This document shows, one piece after another, positions 1 through 11,128 of a stretch of 64,000 nucleotides of DNA. This DNA comes from Dromaius novaehollandiae. Taxonomy: Eukaryota; Chordata; Aves; Casuariiformes; Dromaiidae. The DNA is taken from the NCBI RefSeq assembly GCF_036370855.1, contig NW_026991456.1, positions 4,451,076 to 4,515,075 of the forward strand, in the 5' to 3' direction. The number at the start of each line of letters is the position of its first letter. Position 1 is the stretch's first letter. The position numbers were made by a program, and so were the translations under genes. Below the pieces are notes generated by a model that saw nothing but the letters and a program-made list of their open reading frames with translations, was not told the DNA's origin and did not search any database.

Positions 1-1189
1 ATTTGTGCTACTTAGAGGGCTTAGAGGTTGTTTGACAAACTGTTGGCCTTCAGAGCAGAGAGCTGAATTGGGTTACTCAGCTGAAGAGTGATCTGCTCTG
101 ACCGTCCCTAGCAGGGAAAGTCATCAGTGGAGCTTAGACAGCAGAGATGTCACAGGCAACGCAGCCTTAGTTAGACTGTGCTTACAGTGGCTGCTCGTGT
201 CGTGGAGCAGGGGCAACTCCTGGGACAATGCCCATACAGTGCCATGTGTAAGATGATGAGTGAGGGAAGCTAGTCTGTTTGGGCTACGCCATGAAGTCTG
301 CAATGTATCTGCATTGGACTGAGTCCTGTTCTAGCCTGGATTAGACTGACAATGTAATGGATTTCTGAATTGTCATCTAGACTATGTGAAAGCCGTGGTG
401 TTCAGTGGATAGCTGGGTTAAGACTGGATGAACAGCTATTACTCGTCTGGGTTATTTATCTTTCTTTCATTTAGTCTTCTCTCACAATTTAGTCAGAAAT
501 ATCTGAAACTTCCAGGGTGTTACAGGAAGCATGAAAATGTTTGCTTTCAGAAAATTTGTGCTTCTAGATCCTGCCAGAGTTGCTCTGGAAACTGACTGGT
601 TATTTTTTAATAACACCTGTCAGTCTCAATGATAAATCTAGGGATATGGAATAATGGAACATATTCCTTCCTCATACACTACATTTACACATTAAGGGGT
701 CTGAGTGGTTCAGGATGTGAAGAATGTGTTGCTATGAGCGATGAACCCCAGCGAGAGGGAGTGTAGCCTTTTATGGGATCTTTACTCGAGGGGGCTAACA
801 TGTTCAGCTGGCAGAGTCAGAGTTAGATATCTGTCCATAGTCTAAGCAGCTCATAGTAAGACGTCACACAATGCGCCTTTGCTTTAAATGACCTCCTTCC
901 TCTTTTCTTCCTCTTCCTCTTCTCCTATTAGGAATGAAATGCTGGCTGGCTTCAAAAGCATTGCTTTGCACTTGCAGATCCGAGCCCTTCCCTCAGAGCA
1001 GCTCGGAGAGGCAAGGTCAAAGTGGAGTACCATTTGGATACTTGGGTCCCCAAGAGGGGAAAAGACAACCCGCACCACCGTGAACATGCCAGCGCAAACT
1101 GCACAACAGGTACGGTGACAGCAGCATGCCCGTTTTTCTGAGTAGGCTTATTCTGCCTGGGAAGGAGGTGTGAGCCGTGCCGGCGGAAG
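1..1189. other. Upstream flank, no gene recognised
   Basis: No reading frame, RNA gene or repeat family is recognised here. A short pyrimidine run lies near 888-930. Base composition is ordinary until about 1190, where CpG density rises sharply into the promoter of the next gene. A 5' untranslated exon of that gene could lie here, but nothing in the sequence fixes one. Confidence 0.4.
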
Positions 1190-1612
1190 CACAGCCCCCG
1201 CCCCCGCCGTGAGCAGGGCTGGGCAGTGGCCGCAGGCTGCGGATGGTGCCCGTCGGGTCCCTGGCGCCAGGTGAGCCCTGTCTCTGCAACGGCCCCGGGT
1301 CCTAAAGGGGGGCAGGGCCACGCCACCCCGGTACCTGCCCGTCACAGACACGCTGCGATCCGATTGGCTGCGCCGCATCAGGACCGGCCCACTCGGCTGC
1401 TACGAGCCTCCTCATTGGCCGAGCTGCCCGCCGTCACAATGGCCCGCAGAGCTGGGGTCACTCTGCGGCAGAGAGGGCGGCGGCGCAGCAGCTCCTCGCG
1501 CGCTCTCTGCCCGGGTGCTCGCGGTCGCGCTGGCGGAAGCGAGCGTGGGCTCAGCGAGCCTTCTGGATAACTGGGCTCGTTCCTTTTCCAACTGGAATTG
1601 CGTGTGACAGAA
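1190..1612 (+). promoter_or_regulatory. CpG-island promoter of the USP42-like gene
   Basis: The stretch is GC- and CpG-rich, unlike the DNA on both sides. It carries two inverted CCAAT boxes (ATTGG) at 1363-1367 and 1414-1418, about 51 bp apart, a spacing typical of NF-Y promoters. The first ATG in the frame that joins the downstream exons is at 1613; an in-frame stop at 1568-1570 bounds it upstream. No TATA box is evident. The transcription start is inferred to lie between about 1430 and 1600. Confidence 0.6.
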
Positions 1613-1682
1613 ATGAAGTCATGCTCTGCAAGTTGCAGTCAGGCCCCATCTGCAGGAGCTGGCCTAGAAAGGAGCTACTCCT
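1613..1682 (+). CDS. USP42-like: First coding exon of the USP42-like gene
   Basis: The ATG at 1613 has G at -3. The exon encodes 23 residues plus the first base of a Cys codon and stops at a consensus donor GTGAGT at 1683. The next exon opens at 2060 after TTGCAG with the two bases needed to complete TGC, which supports this start. The encoded end is Ser/Cys-rich and does not resemble the longer human USP42 N-terminus, which has about 100 residues before the equivalent DGIAPPQ segment. An upstream non-coding exon is possible because an acceptor-like ACAG precedes the ATG. Confidence 0.65.
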
Positions 1683-4600
1683 GTGAGTAAAGACTTCAAG
1701 AGTAAAGGTGAATTTTGTGACTCCCCAAAGGCGCTGGCAGTGGCTAAGGAAAAAGGCCAGCATAATTGGACTATCAGCTGAGCGCCTGGGGATGGAAGGG
1801 ACTCGGCAACAGTTCCTGAAGGCCGAGTAGTCGTGGTTGCCCATGAGAAAAAGTCAAACAGATGAGTAAACTCTTCTTCCCAAACTGTGCGCTGACCAGC
1901 CAACGTGAGCGGCAGCCTTCCTGGGCTGTCTCTACTACGTGCTTGTGTTCTGCAGGGCAGCTGGTTCTTGTGGGGGCTGCTCTCCAGAACGCTGCCTTTG
2001 AAACCTCCGTTCCTAAAACAAAGGCCGGCAGTCTCTCTTAGAATCTAATTTCCTTGCAGGCGTTACTGACGGAATTGCTCCGCCACAAAGGATGCATTTC
2101 CCACCCGAGAAGATTTCTGTGGCTTGGCGGCAAAGGCAAAGCGTTGGAGCTGGACTCCGCAACCTGGGCAATACGTGTTTCCTCAACTCTGTTCTACAGT
2201 GTTTGACCTACACGCCCCCTCTGGCCAATTACCTGCTTTCTGGGGAACACAGCCAGTCATGTGAGTACTTGTGAACACGTTCCTTGCAAGCTGCTGGACA
2301 GCTCTGCAGGTGAAAGGACAGCAGTGACTCTGTGAAGCAGACTCTGGGTTTTCCTAGTGTCCCTGCAGGGGCTCCCTTTTAAGAGCGCATGCACGGCAGG
2401 CTCAGGATAGCTGAGGGAGTGCTTGCTTTCCTTTAATGCCCCGTGCTCCGGCGTCGAAGGAGGGTTCTTTCTTCCCTCCTGTGAATGATCAAGGGCATTG
2501 GGAAGTAAGGCGCTTCATGAATATTTGGCCTGTGGCTTTCCGGCTGCTCGAAAGATGATAAATTTTCGGAGGAGGGCATCACAGGTTCTCGGTGTTCCTT
2601 CCCAGCCGGGTTTCCCTAATGCACGACCGCTGCGAGACCTGATGTGGTCACTGCTGAACCGGAAGAAGAGGAAAACTACCACAGAGCACCGTGAAAGCAA
2701 TATGAGCTAGTCGGGCTATTCCCGTGCACCTCCCTGCAGAAGAGGGCTTGGCAGTAGTCCTTCAGGTGCTTCGTCAGAAAATGCGTGCTTGTGCAGGCTT
2801 ACTGGTTAATGCTTATGCGCACAGACTGGGCTGTTGGCACCTTTGGAGAAGAGAGCGTGGAACGGAGAGCAGAGACCGCACTTCCAACTTGGAGATTGTT
2901 GGTGCTTAAGGTTTTCCACAGGTACGTAGGTATCTTGCACTAGCCGGAGGTGGTTTCTTCCTTGACTCTTGACAGGTCGTGAGCAAGGCTTCTGCATGCT
3001 GTGTACGATGGAAGCTCACGTTAAGCATGTCCTGTTCTGCTCTGACAACGCCGTTGAGCCTACGGCTGTCTTCAGTGACCTTAGACGTAAGTCATTTCAG
3101 ATGGCGTTCTTTGCAGAAACGTCTGAATTTTCAGAGGGTTATTTCACGGGTGCAAAGGGCTTGGAGAGATTAATTGTTGTAGGAAAGAGAGCTTTTAGAA
3201 AAGTAGGTTTCCTGTCCCTTTTGAAGAGATAAGCATTGTGCCCTTTGTGTTTATTAGGAATAGGGGAGCATTTCTGTTTTGGCAGACAGGAAGATGCTCA
3301 CGAATTCTTATGTTACACCGTGGCTGCTATGCAGACAGCTTGCTTGAATGGAAGCACCAGGTAAGCAGAACCAAGTTAACCTTGAAGTGTTCTCTAGCAC
3401 TTTTGACGCCTTCCTTTCCTACCCTACGTGAAAACCTTTGCCCAGGGTTTTCGTAGAAAAGAAAAGCTCTTTGAAGAAAGAGCTACCTCTCCGCCTCGGC
3501 TCTTCTGAGCGCTGATGATAATTTGTTTCCAGCTTGGACACGTCGTCGCAAGCCACCACGGTCATTCACCAAATATTTGGAGGATTCCTAAGATCCAGAG
3601 GTACTTTTGGAAACTACTGCTGTCCTTGGAACTGATCTGTGCCTTTGTGCCCGTTTGTCGCAAAGAGCTTGCGGTGTGCCAAGAAGTAGCGGCTCTCAAT
3701 AATGTAAACGGGCAAAGTGAGTCTCCTTCCCATTTTGTGACGTGCTTCTGTTTGGCTTCCAGTAACGTGCTTGAGCTGCCAAGCAGTTTCAGAGTCCTAT
3801 GAGGCCTTCCTCGATATCCCGTTGGAGATAAAGGTAAGACGTCTTGGAGCGGTGGCTGACGATGCCGTCGAAGGCCCCGAGCTTTCGGGGGCTGTTCTTT
3901 CTTTTTGTGGCTTTCTAAACTCGACGGAGTTCACGTAGGCATGTATGCTGTTCACGGCAAAAACGCTTGGTGGAGGCTGGGAGGTGGATTGGACTTGGTC
4001 CTCCTCTGGAAGCCCCGTGAATGGTCTCCGTGTGTGTGGGGGTTTAAGCCAGAGAGAGAGCAATTAGCGTATCTCCGCACGCATGCTCGTCCTATGATAC
4101 TTCCCAGTTTTGGACTACCCCGATACACTTCTGATTGGTACGCGATGGCTTTTTTTGCTCTTGTGATTTACGCAAAGGCATACCACAGATAACTTGATTG
4201 TGCGCTACCGCAGACAGGTAGCTCTTGGTACCAAAGTACAGTCCTTTTCAAACAAGGTCAGTGTTCAGCATACTCTGCTTCTGCCTCCTTCTTCGCGGTG
4301 TTCGCTGCTTCGCAAGTAGGTCTCCCACGTGTGCACGAGGGAGGCCCTGCGGCAAAAGAGGAGTTGCGGGTTGGCATTTGAGTTTCCAGCAACTCAGTGC
4401 CCTCCTTTCTTCCTCCTCCAGGCAGCCTCCTCTGTCCCCGGGGCGCTCGAAGAATTTGTGAGACCTGAGCTGCTGGATGGTGAGAATTGCTACAAATGTA
4501 GCAAGTAAGTAGTCTTCCTAATGCCATCGGACTAGGAGATAGTGGCCGAACCCATTGTCCGCCTCGGAGCGGCTTTGGGTTGTGCAGCTAATGAACCCTG

Positions 4601-7600
4601 AAGTCACCCAAAGCTTGGAAAAGAGTACATTTGCTTCTTAGAGCGGAATCGGTGTCATTCTGTTCAACTAGTTGGAAATCTTTGATAAGAAGCGCAGGCG
4701 CTAGCTCGCATTCCGGAACCACGCTCCGGTGAGAGAGTCACGTTCCTGCTGCCTTGCGTGTTGTTGGCAAGCCTTACTTTTGGGCCCAGCAAAGATACGT
4801 GCTCAGGCATTTGCTTGGCTACCGAAAGACAACGTTCCCGCTCCTTATCGAGCTGGCCTCCTACATCCTGCCAGGTTCTCTGCAGGAGCAAGGCTGAAAT
4901 GCAGGGTGTGGCTTTAAGGAAAGAAGCCCCGTCTTAGGCAAGGAAATACCATTCAGCTAGGATGAGCGTGAGAGAGACATGGAAACTTGCTTGACTTTTG
5001 GCGTGAGGGGGAGGGGGGAAGATGCCTTGAAACAATTGCCTGTGCTTGCTTTGAAGGTGTGAAAAGATGGTTGCTGCGTCCAAGAGGTTTACAATACATC
5101 GCTCTTCCAACGTTCTCACCATAGCCCTGAAAAGATTTGCCAACTTCACTGGTGGAAAGATTAGCAAGGTATCTATGCAAGTGTAATGCCTTCTTGGGAA
5201 GGGAGATTTCCCAAGGCGGAACGCTCTGTTCAAAGTTGTTAATGTCGGCCGACTGTAACCATAGCGACAGAAGATGTCTAGGCAAAATCAGCGCAAGAAG
5301 TAGGTCTTACTCTTTCTCTTCCGGTAACAGCAAAGCTCCCGTGTGACGATAAGCGTATGCTCCGCTCTGAAAGAGCTGGTTTTGCATTGAGCAGTTCTCT
5401 GCAACGGAAGCAATTAAATGTTGTCTCTGGGAAGACCGATTTCTGAGGAGGCAAAACATGTCTGTCTAAGCTTCCAGCCCACATTCTTAGCAGTGTTCTT
5501 CCCCGGCTCTTTCACGAAGTGTTCCCAGATGAGTTTTGAATCCTCTTGCTCTGTCTTCAGGATGTGGAATATCCAGAGTATTTGGACCTGCGAGCATACA
5601 TGTCTCAGCCAGTTGGAGAACCAGTCCTCTACGCCTTATATGCAGTCCTGGTGCACAGAGGTGCCAGCGGTCGTGCAGGACACTATTTCTGCTTCACCAA
5701 GGTAAGCATCAGCTTCATTTCTTGCAGGGCAGAATCTGTGCTGGTGAAGAGAAACTTGTCCCAGCATGTTACTGACAACCATTGTTTTGAAGGGGAAAGA
5801 GCTCGTTACCTGTCTCCTTTGACTAGTCTTGGTGTCTCCTTTGTCTGCTAGTGTTCTGTCTGGGTTTTCCTGTAGAGAGCACGCTCTAGAGTTGCTCTAA
5901 AGGCATCGTTGCCTTTCTTTGCAGGCCAGTAATGGACTGTGGTATGAGATGAATGATGCCTCGGTAGTCCTTTGCGACCTCCAAACTGTTCTCAGTCAGC
6001 AGGCGTATTTACTTTTTTATATCAGGTAAGAGCGAGTATTCAGATGGGTTTGGGGTACCTTTCCCTTTCGCGCTGCTGAAACCTCTCTTCTGCTCCTCTG
6101 ACGTGTTTTTCCTTCTGTCCTGGGCGGAAAGGACTATTGGTAGAATTGCGTTCTGTCCAGTCTGGAATTCCCCATGTCACGCAGTGTCTTTCATTGCTTG
6201 GCCTTCACCTGCTGCACTTGCGTAACTTGCTACGTACGTGCTCTGTGGAGCTGGCGAATGCCATAAAGGAGGAGAAATTCAGGCCAGAGGTGGTGTAAGG
6301 ATGAGTTCTTGCTCTGCAAGGGACGGCCGTGGTAGGAAGAGCAGCATCTAATTTTCAGCTTGTAGTCTTGGTTACGTTCTCAGTATGACGTATCAGCTGC
6401 TCCTAGATGATGGCAGGATGGGATTCAGCCCAAGAGGAGGCTGACAGGGCATGTCTCAACTGAGATCACTGTTGTTTCCCAAGGTGCGATGGTGAGACAC
6501 TTGGAGAATGCACTTCTGACGCGCCCGTGCCATCTTATCCCCCTTCGTGCCTTGGTCAGCCAGGGGCTAATAAGAAGGGGGCTGGATTTCTGAGACCGCA
6601 GCTTGCTCCTCGTATGCTGAAGGTAACGGGGAGGGGGGAAGAGAGGGAAGGAGAGAGGCACCAAATGGGTAGTGGGAATTGTCTTTTTCTTCCTTTTTTT
6701 TTTTCCTTTTCTGGTAGCGTCTGCATTGTATTTTCCCTCCCACCCTGCAGCTTTCTTCACAGCTCTCCTGCTGCAGCCGGAATCACTCAAACAGTGGCTG
6801 CTGCTGAATTGTGTGCAGCCCTGCTGCTTCTTTACTTGCAGCTCCGCTTCCTGAAGCACAGCGAGACATTGGAAGTAGAGCCTAGTCATGCTCAAATCCT
6901 GGGGAAAAAAAAAAAGGGAAAGACTGCTTGGTTTATTTTTAGTGCTGTCACTTGAGCTGAGACAGCAAAACCAGAATGGCTTATTCCTGAGCACTGGAAC
7001 AAGTATGCTGGGGGTTTCAGGGAAAGTTGAAAGGGGAAAAATGGACGCAGGTACATAGCTAGAGACAGAGAGAGAGAGCGCGAGAGAGAGAGAGCGCGCA
7101 ATTTGGGGCCATCCTTAATCCGTGCTCAGCTCTTTGGATGGGCTTTCAAAAATGATGCTCATTTGCTTCCAGTCGGCCAAAAACCAAAAGTAGGAATGAA
7201 CAACACTTGCTGGCCTTGCACTTCAAATTAAAGCAGAGTGGGGCATTTTTTGTTGTTTTTTTCCTCTTCATCTCCTGAGGCAATCTGTGGGACTCCCTGG
7301 TAGGAGGGGTTTGTGTTTGGGGCTTCTCCAAGCTGTGTGTTTGCACATAGCCATCTCACGATCTCTTCTTTTGAAATACAGAGCTCAAGTCATTTAAAGA
7401 GAAACGGAGCCCTGAAAGAGGATCCCAATACCATTGGCGTCACAGAAATGGGCGGTGATTCCCACAAGAGGAGGTGCTCTCGCAGGCTGGAAAGAAACAA
7501 GCGAAACTGCCACCTGCAGCAGTATTGCCCTGGAAGCAGGCGCACATCTTCCCGTAGTGACAGAAACTGCCTGGATAAGGGCAGAAGCTCCGGAAAATGT

Positions 7601-9242
7601 CCTCCTTACCGATCCCGAAGCAGAGGACGAACAGAGCAAGAGAGGTCACACGAGCATTCTTGCAAAAGCAGGTGGCTCCACCTGTCATCACACGCCAGAG
7701 GGGAAGGCGGGCATCACTTCAGCAGCCACCAAGCAGACGCGCGCCGCTGTCCAGTCCCGGAGCAGCAGTCTGAAAACTATTCTCCTCAACGACGAGCACC
7801 TTCAGCTGTGTCAGTTCCTTCCGGTTTTGAGGGCTCTTCCCGGAAGGCTGAAAAGCAAAGAAACAGAAAAAGAGGACATCCCCACGCCGGAGGGAGCGAC
7901 AACAAAATAGAAGGGAAACGGAGAAAGACCGAGAAAAGAGATTTCCGCAGTTCCTCTTGTTCTTCTCTGGCTGTTCCTCCTGTCCGCCCAGTTGGCTTTA
8001 AAGAGCTCTCAATAGTGCGGCGTCTGTCTGGAGATCACGTGGGTAGGTCGATCAAGTGAAGGCAGGAAAGATACTGCTGAGCTGTGCTAGCACTTCAGAA
8101 GGGGACTGCTAACGGTGCTGACTGCTGCTTGGAATACGCAGGGGTAGAAGACACCGCTCTGGAATAAAGCTATTAGATGTTTATTACCTTGAAATCCCCA
8201 AACCACAAGGGGAATCCCAGGAACCTTGCAGGCAGGTGACCGGGCTGCCCCAGGCACCATAGAGCATCGGCCCCTGGCGACGTTCAGGGGGAGGGGGGGT
8301 GGGGGTTTAAGGCGAAAGAATAGGCTACAATGTGGCGTAGTGTGCATGCGCTGCAGATAACAAGGAGAGCGGTAATTCTTTAGATGTACAGATAACAAGG
8401 GAAGCAATAATTCTTTAGGAATACGTGAGTCCAGGTTGATGCCTGTGTGGTGCACCTAAGGGTCGCGACCCGCCGTTCCCCTTGGAGTCTGAACACCAAG
8501 TGTTTTGGCAGCTGCACTAGTTGGCCGGTCAACATGCTCCTGTCTCCTCGCCAATATTCCACTTTTATTTACCCACTAACGAGACCAATTTACCCACTAA
8601 CGGGACCATACAGTTAGAGGCACATGTGCACACGGTTCTGGATCAGGCTACGAGAATGATTGTTTTCTTTGGCACCTCTTCCAGAACTAGCCTCAATTAA
8701 TGATGTGTGTACAAGCCAAGACCTAATGTCCGCTCGACCTCTGAGGGTGTGCGTTTCTTAGTAAGGCAGACGTTCAGAAATTACCGCAGAGCAGCTGCAA
8801 ATCATCCCCTGCAGTAGACTTGATAAAATACAGTCCCATGTAGGCATCGAGTGCCACATCTGTTTTTTCTGTTCTGAACTTGCCCCTTTCCTTCCGACAG
8901 TATGATTTGGATTTCTCTGCACTCCACATGGACAGTCACAAGCGTAAGAGCAAGAAGAAAAAGAGCAGACCCATCAAGAAGCTGGAAAGCTGCTTGGAAT
9001 GCTCAGATCCTCCTTTCCGGAAGTACCCACGGGAGGAGAAGGGAGACGGCCATCCTCCAGACGGCTCTTTATGGGAACAATACAGCAACCATGGCAGTAA
9101 ACAACTCCACGGGGCGGGCAGCCTTCAAGGGCTTGCGTCAGGAAGGCTGTGCAGTATGCCCTGGCTTCCAAATATTCTGCCTCAATTGAAAGAGACACAA
9201 GTTTTCCTCGTGTGTGTGTTTCCAGTTTTGAATGGTCACTAG
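1613..9242 (+). CDS. USP42-like: USP42-like ubiquitin carboxyl-terminal hydrolase (13 exons, 732 aa)
   Basis: Deubiquitinase of the USP (C19) family, expected to cleave ubiquitin from nuclear substrates by a cysteine-protease mechanism. Exons read from splice sites: 1613-1682, 2060-2260, 2976-3086, 3258-3360, 3533-3600, 3763-3833, 4422-4504, 5057-5168, 5561-5701, 5925-6025, 6484-6622, 7382-8038, 8901-9242. Every junction has AG/GT borders and keeps the frame; the total is 2199 nt. The catalytic domain spans about residues 53-354. Cys63 lies in NLGNTC and His314 in GRAGHYF, followed by WYEMND. Zinc-type CxxC pairs appear in VTCLSC and CYKCSKC. The motifs [23 protein letters not shown] and [11 protein letters not shown] match USP42 more closely than USP36. 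The tail (355-732) is short, basic and Ser/Arg/Lys-rich. Human USP42 is about 1,300 residues, so much of the tail is missing. Activity is inferred; the last exon is the least certain. Confidence 0.9.
2060..6025 (+). CDS. USP42-like: Catalytic-domain exons 2-10 of the USP42-like gene
   Basis: Nine exons encode the complete USP fold with very short introns (roughly 160-1220 bp). Splice phases run 1-1-2-1-0-2-0-0-2, and each pair completes a codon that fits the family consensus, for example CGA (Arg) across exons 3/4 and AGC (Ser) across exons 4/5. No stop, frameshift or missing signature residue is seen, which argues against a pseudogene. Confidence 0.92.
6484..6622 (+). CDS. USP42-like: Small tail exon 11 of the USP42-like gene
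   Basis: This exon has no obvious ORF of its own but is needed to keep the frame. Exon 10 ends in AG. The acceptor at 6482-6483 supplies G to complete AGG (Arg), and the next exon at 7382 is then read in phase 0. The peptide includes [18 protein letters not shown], which aligns with the human USP42 segment just after the catalytic domain (NKQAAPGFIGPQLPSHMIK). Skipping it would put a stop five codons into the next exon. Confidence 0.8.
7382..8038 (+). CDS. USP42-like: Basic tail exon 12 of the USP42-like gene
   Basis: Read in phase 0 this gives 219 open codons rich in Ser, Arg, His and Lys. It begins [15 protein letters not shown], close to the human PPHLNGTGPLKD region, and ends with an [18 protein letters not shown] segment resembling the distal human tail (KSRKRRHDSVENSD). 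Sequence that is several hundred residues apart in mammals is therefore juxtaposed in one exon. The donor chosen is CAC|GTGGGT at 8039, because it gives phase 0 into the next exon; a nearby GGTAGG donor would give an immediate stop. Confidence 0.75.
8568..8609. repeat. 21-bp direct repeat, two copies, in intron 12
   Basis: Two tandem copies of TTTACCCACTAACGRGACCA, differing at one base, lie inside the 8039-8900 intron. A second duplicated motif (GATAACAAGG...AATTCTTTAG) occurs at about 8357-8420. The intron may hold an old LTR or other repeat, but none is identified. Confidence 0.6.
8901..9242 (+). CDS. USP42-like: Last exon 13 of the USP42-like gene
   Basis: It follows a CTTCCGACAG acceptor and begins [21 protein letters not shown], which fits the Lys-rich distal tail of USP42, a likely nuclear or nucleolar localisation segment. 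About 113 residues are encoded up to TAG at 9240-9242. The last 60 or so codons have no evident family match, and part of them could be untranslated or lie in a different frame. Confidence 0.6.
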   Translation, partial: YDLDFSALHMDSHKRKSKKKKSRPIKKLESCLECSDPPFRKYPREEKGDGHPPDGSLWEQYSNHGSKQLHGAGSLQGLASGRLCSMPWLPNILPQLKETQVFLVCVFPVLNGH

Positions 9243-9682
9243 GAAAGAAGGCAAAACTGCCACCAAATGTCACGTCCCTAAGGTCTACCGTGGGTCAGGA
9301 GAGCAGGTAGCTGTGTCCTGCTCTTCTGCACAGTACGCCCGTCCTAGCACGCAACGGACAGGTGGTGGCTTTTCCTGGGAGGCTTTTGGAAGCCTCCCTC
9401 TCGAGGTCGCTCCAGTCCCGGAGTCACAGCGCACGTCAAGCTGCGGGCAGGCTCAGGTCTTTGCTGTTTAGAAAGCAAACCGCTGAGCAGATGGGTTTGT
9501 GCTGAATGTCATGACAGGGAGTGAGCCTGCTTCCTTTTGTCGTTCAGCTGCAGAGCTTGAGGACGGGAGCCGTCAAGACTGACTAACCTTACCATCTACA
9601 CCACCACTTACCATCCAACCCAACAGAGAGCCGTTCTCCAAACAATGCTAACCAATCCGAGCTTGAAGAGTGTTCTCAGAGC

Positions 9683-9688
9683 AATAAA
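9683..9688 (+). terminator. Poly(A) signal AATAAA of the USP42-like gene
   Basis: A canonical AATAAA lies about 440 bp after the last in-frame stop, inside otherwise unassigned sequence. It implies a transcript end near 9700-9720. Confidence 0.65.
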
Positions 9689-9711
9689 GTTGCCGTCAAA
9701 ACAAAACCCAG

Positions 9712-10309
9712 TCCTTGGCAGTGCTTCAGCTTTCTGTGCGGAATTTCACCATGAAAAGCAGAAATGCTTTTTTCCCAGTCCTTTTCCCTTAGGCGTCCTT
9801 TTCTAACAGGTGCCGGTAATGCCGATGGGCGGCAGAGATCGCGCTGGCACACGGGGCCTGGCAGTAGCCAAGGCGCGAATGGGGCGCCGCAGGAGCGCCC
9901 GGCAGCAGTGCGGCAAGCAAGTCGCTCTGTTGCTCGGGCAGGTGAAGTGTCAGCACGGCTGCTCAGAAGCTGCTAGCGCTTCCCTGGGCCTGGGTGGCGG
10001 GAGCGAGGCTGAAGGGAACTAGTGATGTCTAGCAACTGCCTAAGGTAAAGGGAAATCGGCGGAGGCCCAGCTGGAGAATGACGGGGTGTGTTGGGGTGCA
10101 GGGCTACTCACAGGCAGCTGGTGCTGACAACACAGCCCCGTGCGGCCATCGCAGCCAAAGCAGAGGTGCCAGACACACCAAAGTGGGGAAGGGATGCAGC
10201 GAAGCGGGGCCCAGCAGGGACAGAGGGGCTGTGCCACGGCCGGAGTGAATGGCAATGTTCGGGGGAAGGCGATTTCTGTCAGCTTATGCCTGATAGAGCA
10301 TGCTTCCCT
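9712..10309. other. Intergenic GC-rich DNA
   Basis: No gene or repeat is recognised between the poly(A) site of the USP42-like gene and the endogenous retrovirus. Composition is GC-rich with several CpGs around 9800-9900, but no promoter element can be named. Confidence 0.4.
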
Positions 10310-10407
10310 TGTTAAAGAATAGCGAACTGAAACTGTCTAGAGTATGTTCTAAGTATGCCAAAAAAAAAAAAGCTTTGAAAGTCTTAAAAAAAAAAAATGC
10401 TCAGTGA

Positions 10408-10599
10408 TATCAATCCGCACCACCTGAAATACAAGTGCCTGGTATACAGCCTGGGGACGAAGTTTTAGTTAAAGTATTTCCACAAAAATCCAAGTTAAAA
10501 CCTGAATGGAACAGTCCATATACTGTCATACTATGTTCTTCTTTTGCTGTGAAAGTTGAACTGTACTTGTATATGTTGAAAAAGGATGTGTCTGTGTAA
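10408..10599 (+). pseudogene. pol: Retroviral integrase C-terminal fragment
   Basis: An open frame of about 63 codons contains PGDEVLVKVF and then WNSPYTVILC, the pattern of the gammaretrovirus-type integrase C-terminal SH3-like domain (GD-V-V, W-GPYTV). It lacks the zinc-binding and DDE catalytic parts. Only the pol end survives, and it runs into env sequence through a deletion near 10540-10570. Confidence 0.65.
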
Positions 10600-11075
10600 G
10601 AACACTTTGTAATCTTACAGAGAGCAGTGTTGTAGATACAAGTAATCACTCAAACATTTGTATTTGTAGCTTTACCCCAAATTATGGGATGCAACTGTTA
10701 CAATCTAATTATACATTGAGCCAAAATTTACTCCCTATCCCCATTGGAATGAATCTTATGCTAGTAAAGAAACTACTACAATGCGATGATTTGCGTTGAC
10801 TGCTAGAATGCACCCGGAACAATGGACAAAAAACTCTAATCACCATTCATTGTGATGCGGAAGAGATACACCACGTCTTGGAAAGGGTAAAGAGGGACGG
10901 AGAACATCATGGCTGGGAAACTCTTCTAGGATGGTCACCAACAGCAACAGGGATTTATAATCACGTGTTGCACCCGGTAGTAGTTGTGTTCAGTTTAACT
11001 GTGTTATGCCTATTACTTACAATTATATTATACATAAGATTATGGAAAGCGATAGTACGCCTCGAAAGGCTTTGA
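10557..11075 (+). pseudogene. env: Retroviral envelope transmembrane-subunit remnant
   Basis: One frame runs to TGA at 11073-11075 and is broken by an in-frame TGA at 10797-10799. It shows potential N-glycosylation sites (NLT, NYT), an ectodomain segment, then GWSPTATGIYN, a hydrophobic membrane span (about 10980-11040) and a short basic cytoplasmic end. This order fits the C-terminal end of a retroviral TM protein. No fusion peptide or surface subunit is present. Confidence 0.7.
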
Positions 11076-11110
11076 GAACTCTGTTTAAAAGATTAACAGG
11101 GATGCTTCAT

Positions 11111-11128
11111 AAAAACAAAGGGGGGGAC
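11111..11128 (+). promoter_or_regulatory. Polypurine tract next to the 3' LTR
   Basis: AAAAACAAAGGGGGGGAC immediately precedes the TG that opens the LTR, as expected for the plus-strand primer of a retrovirus. Confidence 0.8.

Noticed and set aside
1226..1570. 114-codon + frame in the promoter CpG island.
   Set aside because: GC-rich promoter DNA, no homology, ends before the supported ATG and has no splice link to the next exon.
7434..7910. 158-codon + frame overlapping exon 12 of the USP42-like gene.
   Set aside because: It is the shadow frame: joining exon 10 directly to it meets a stop within five codons, whereas exon 11 sets the other frame, which also matches the USP42 tail.
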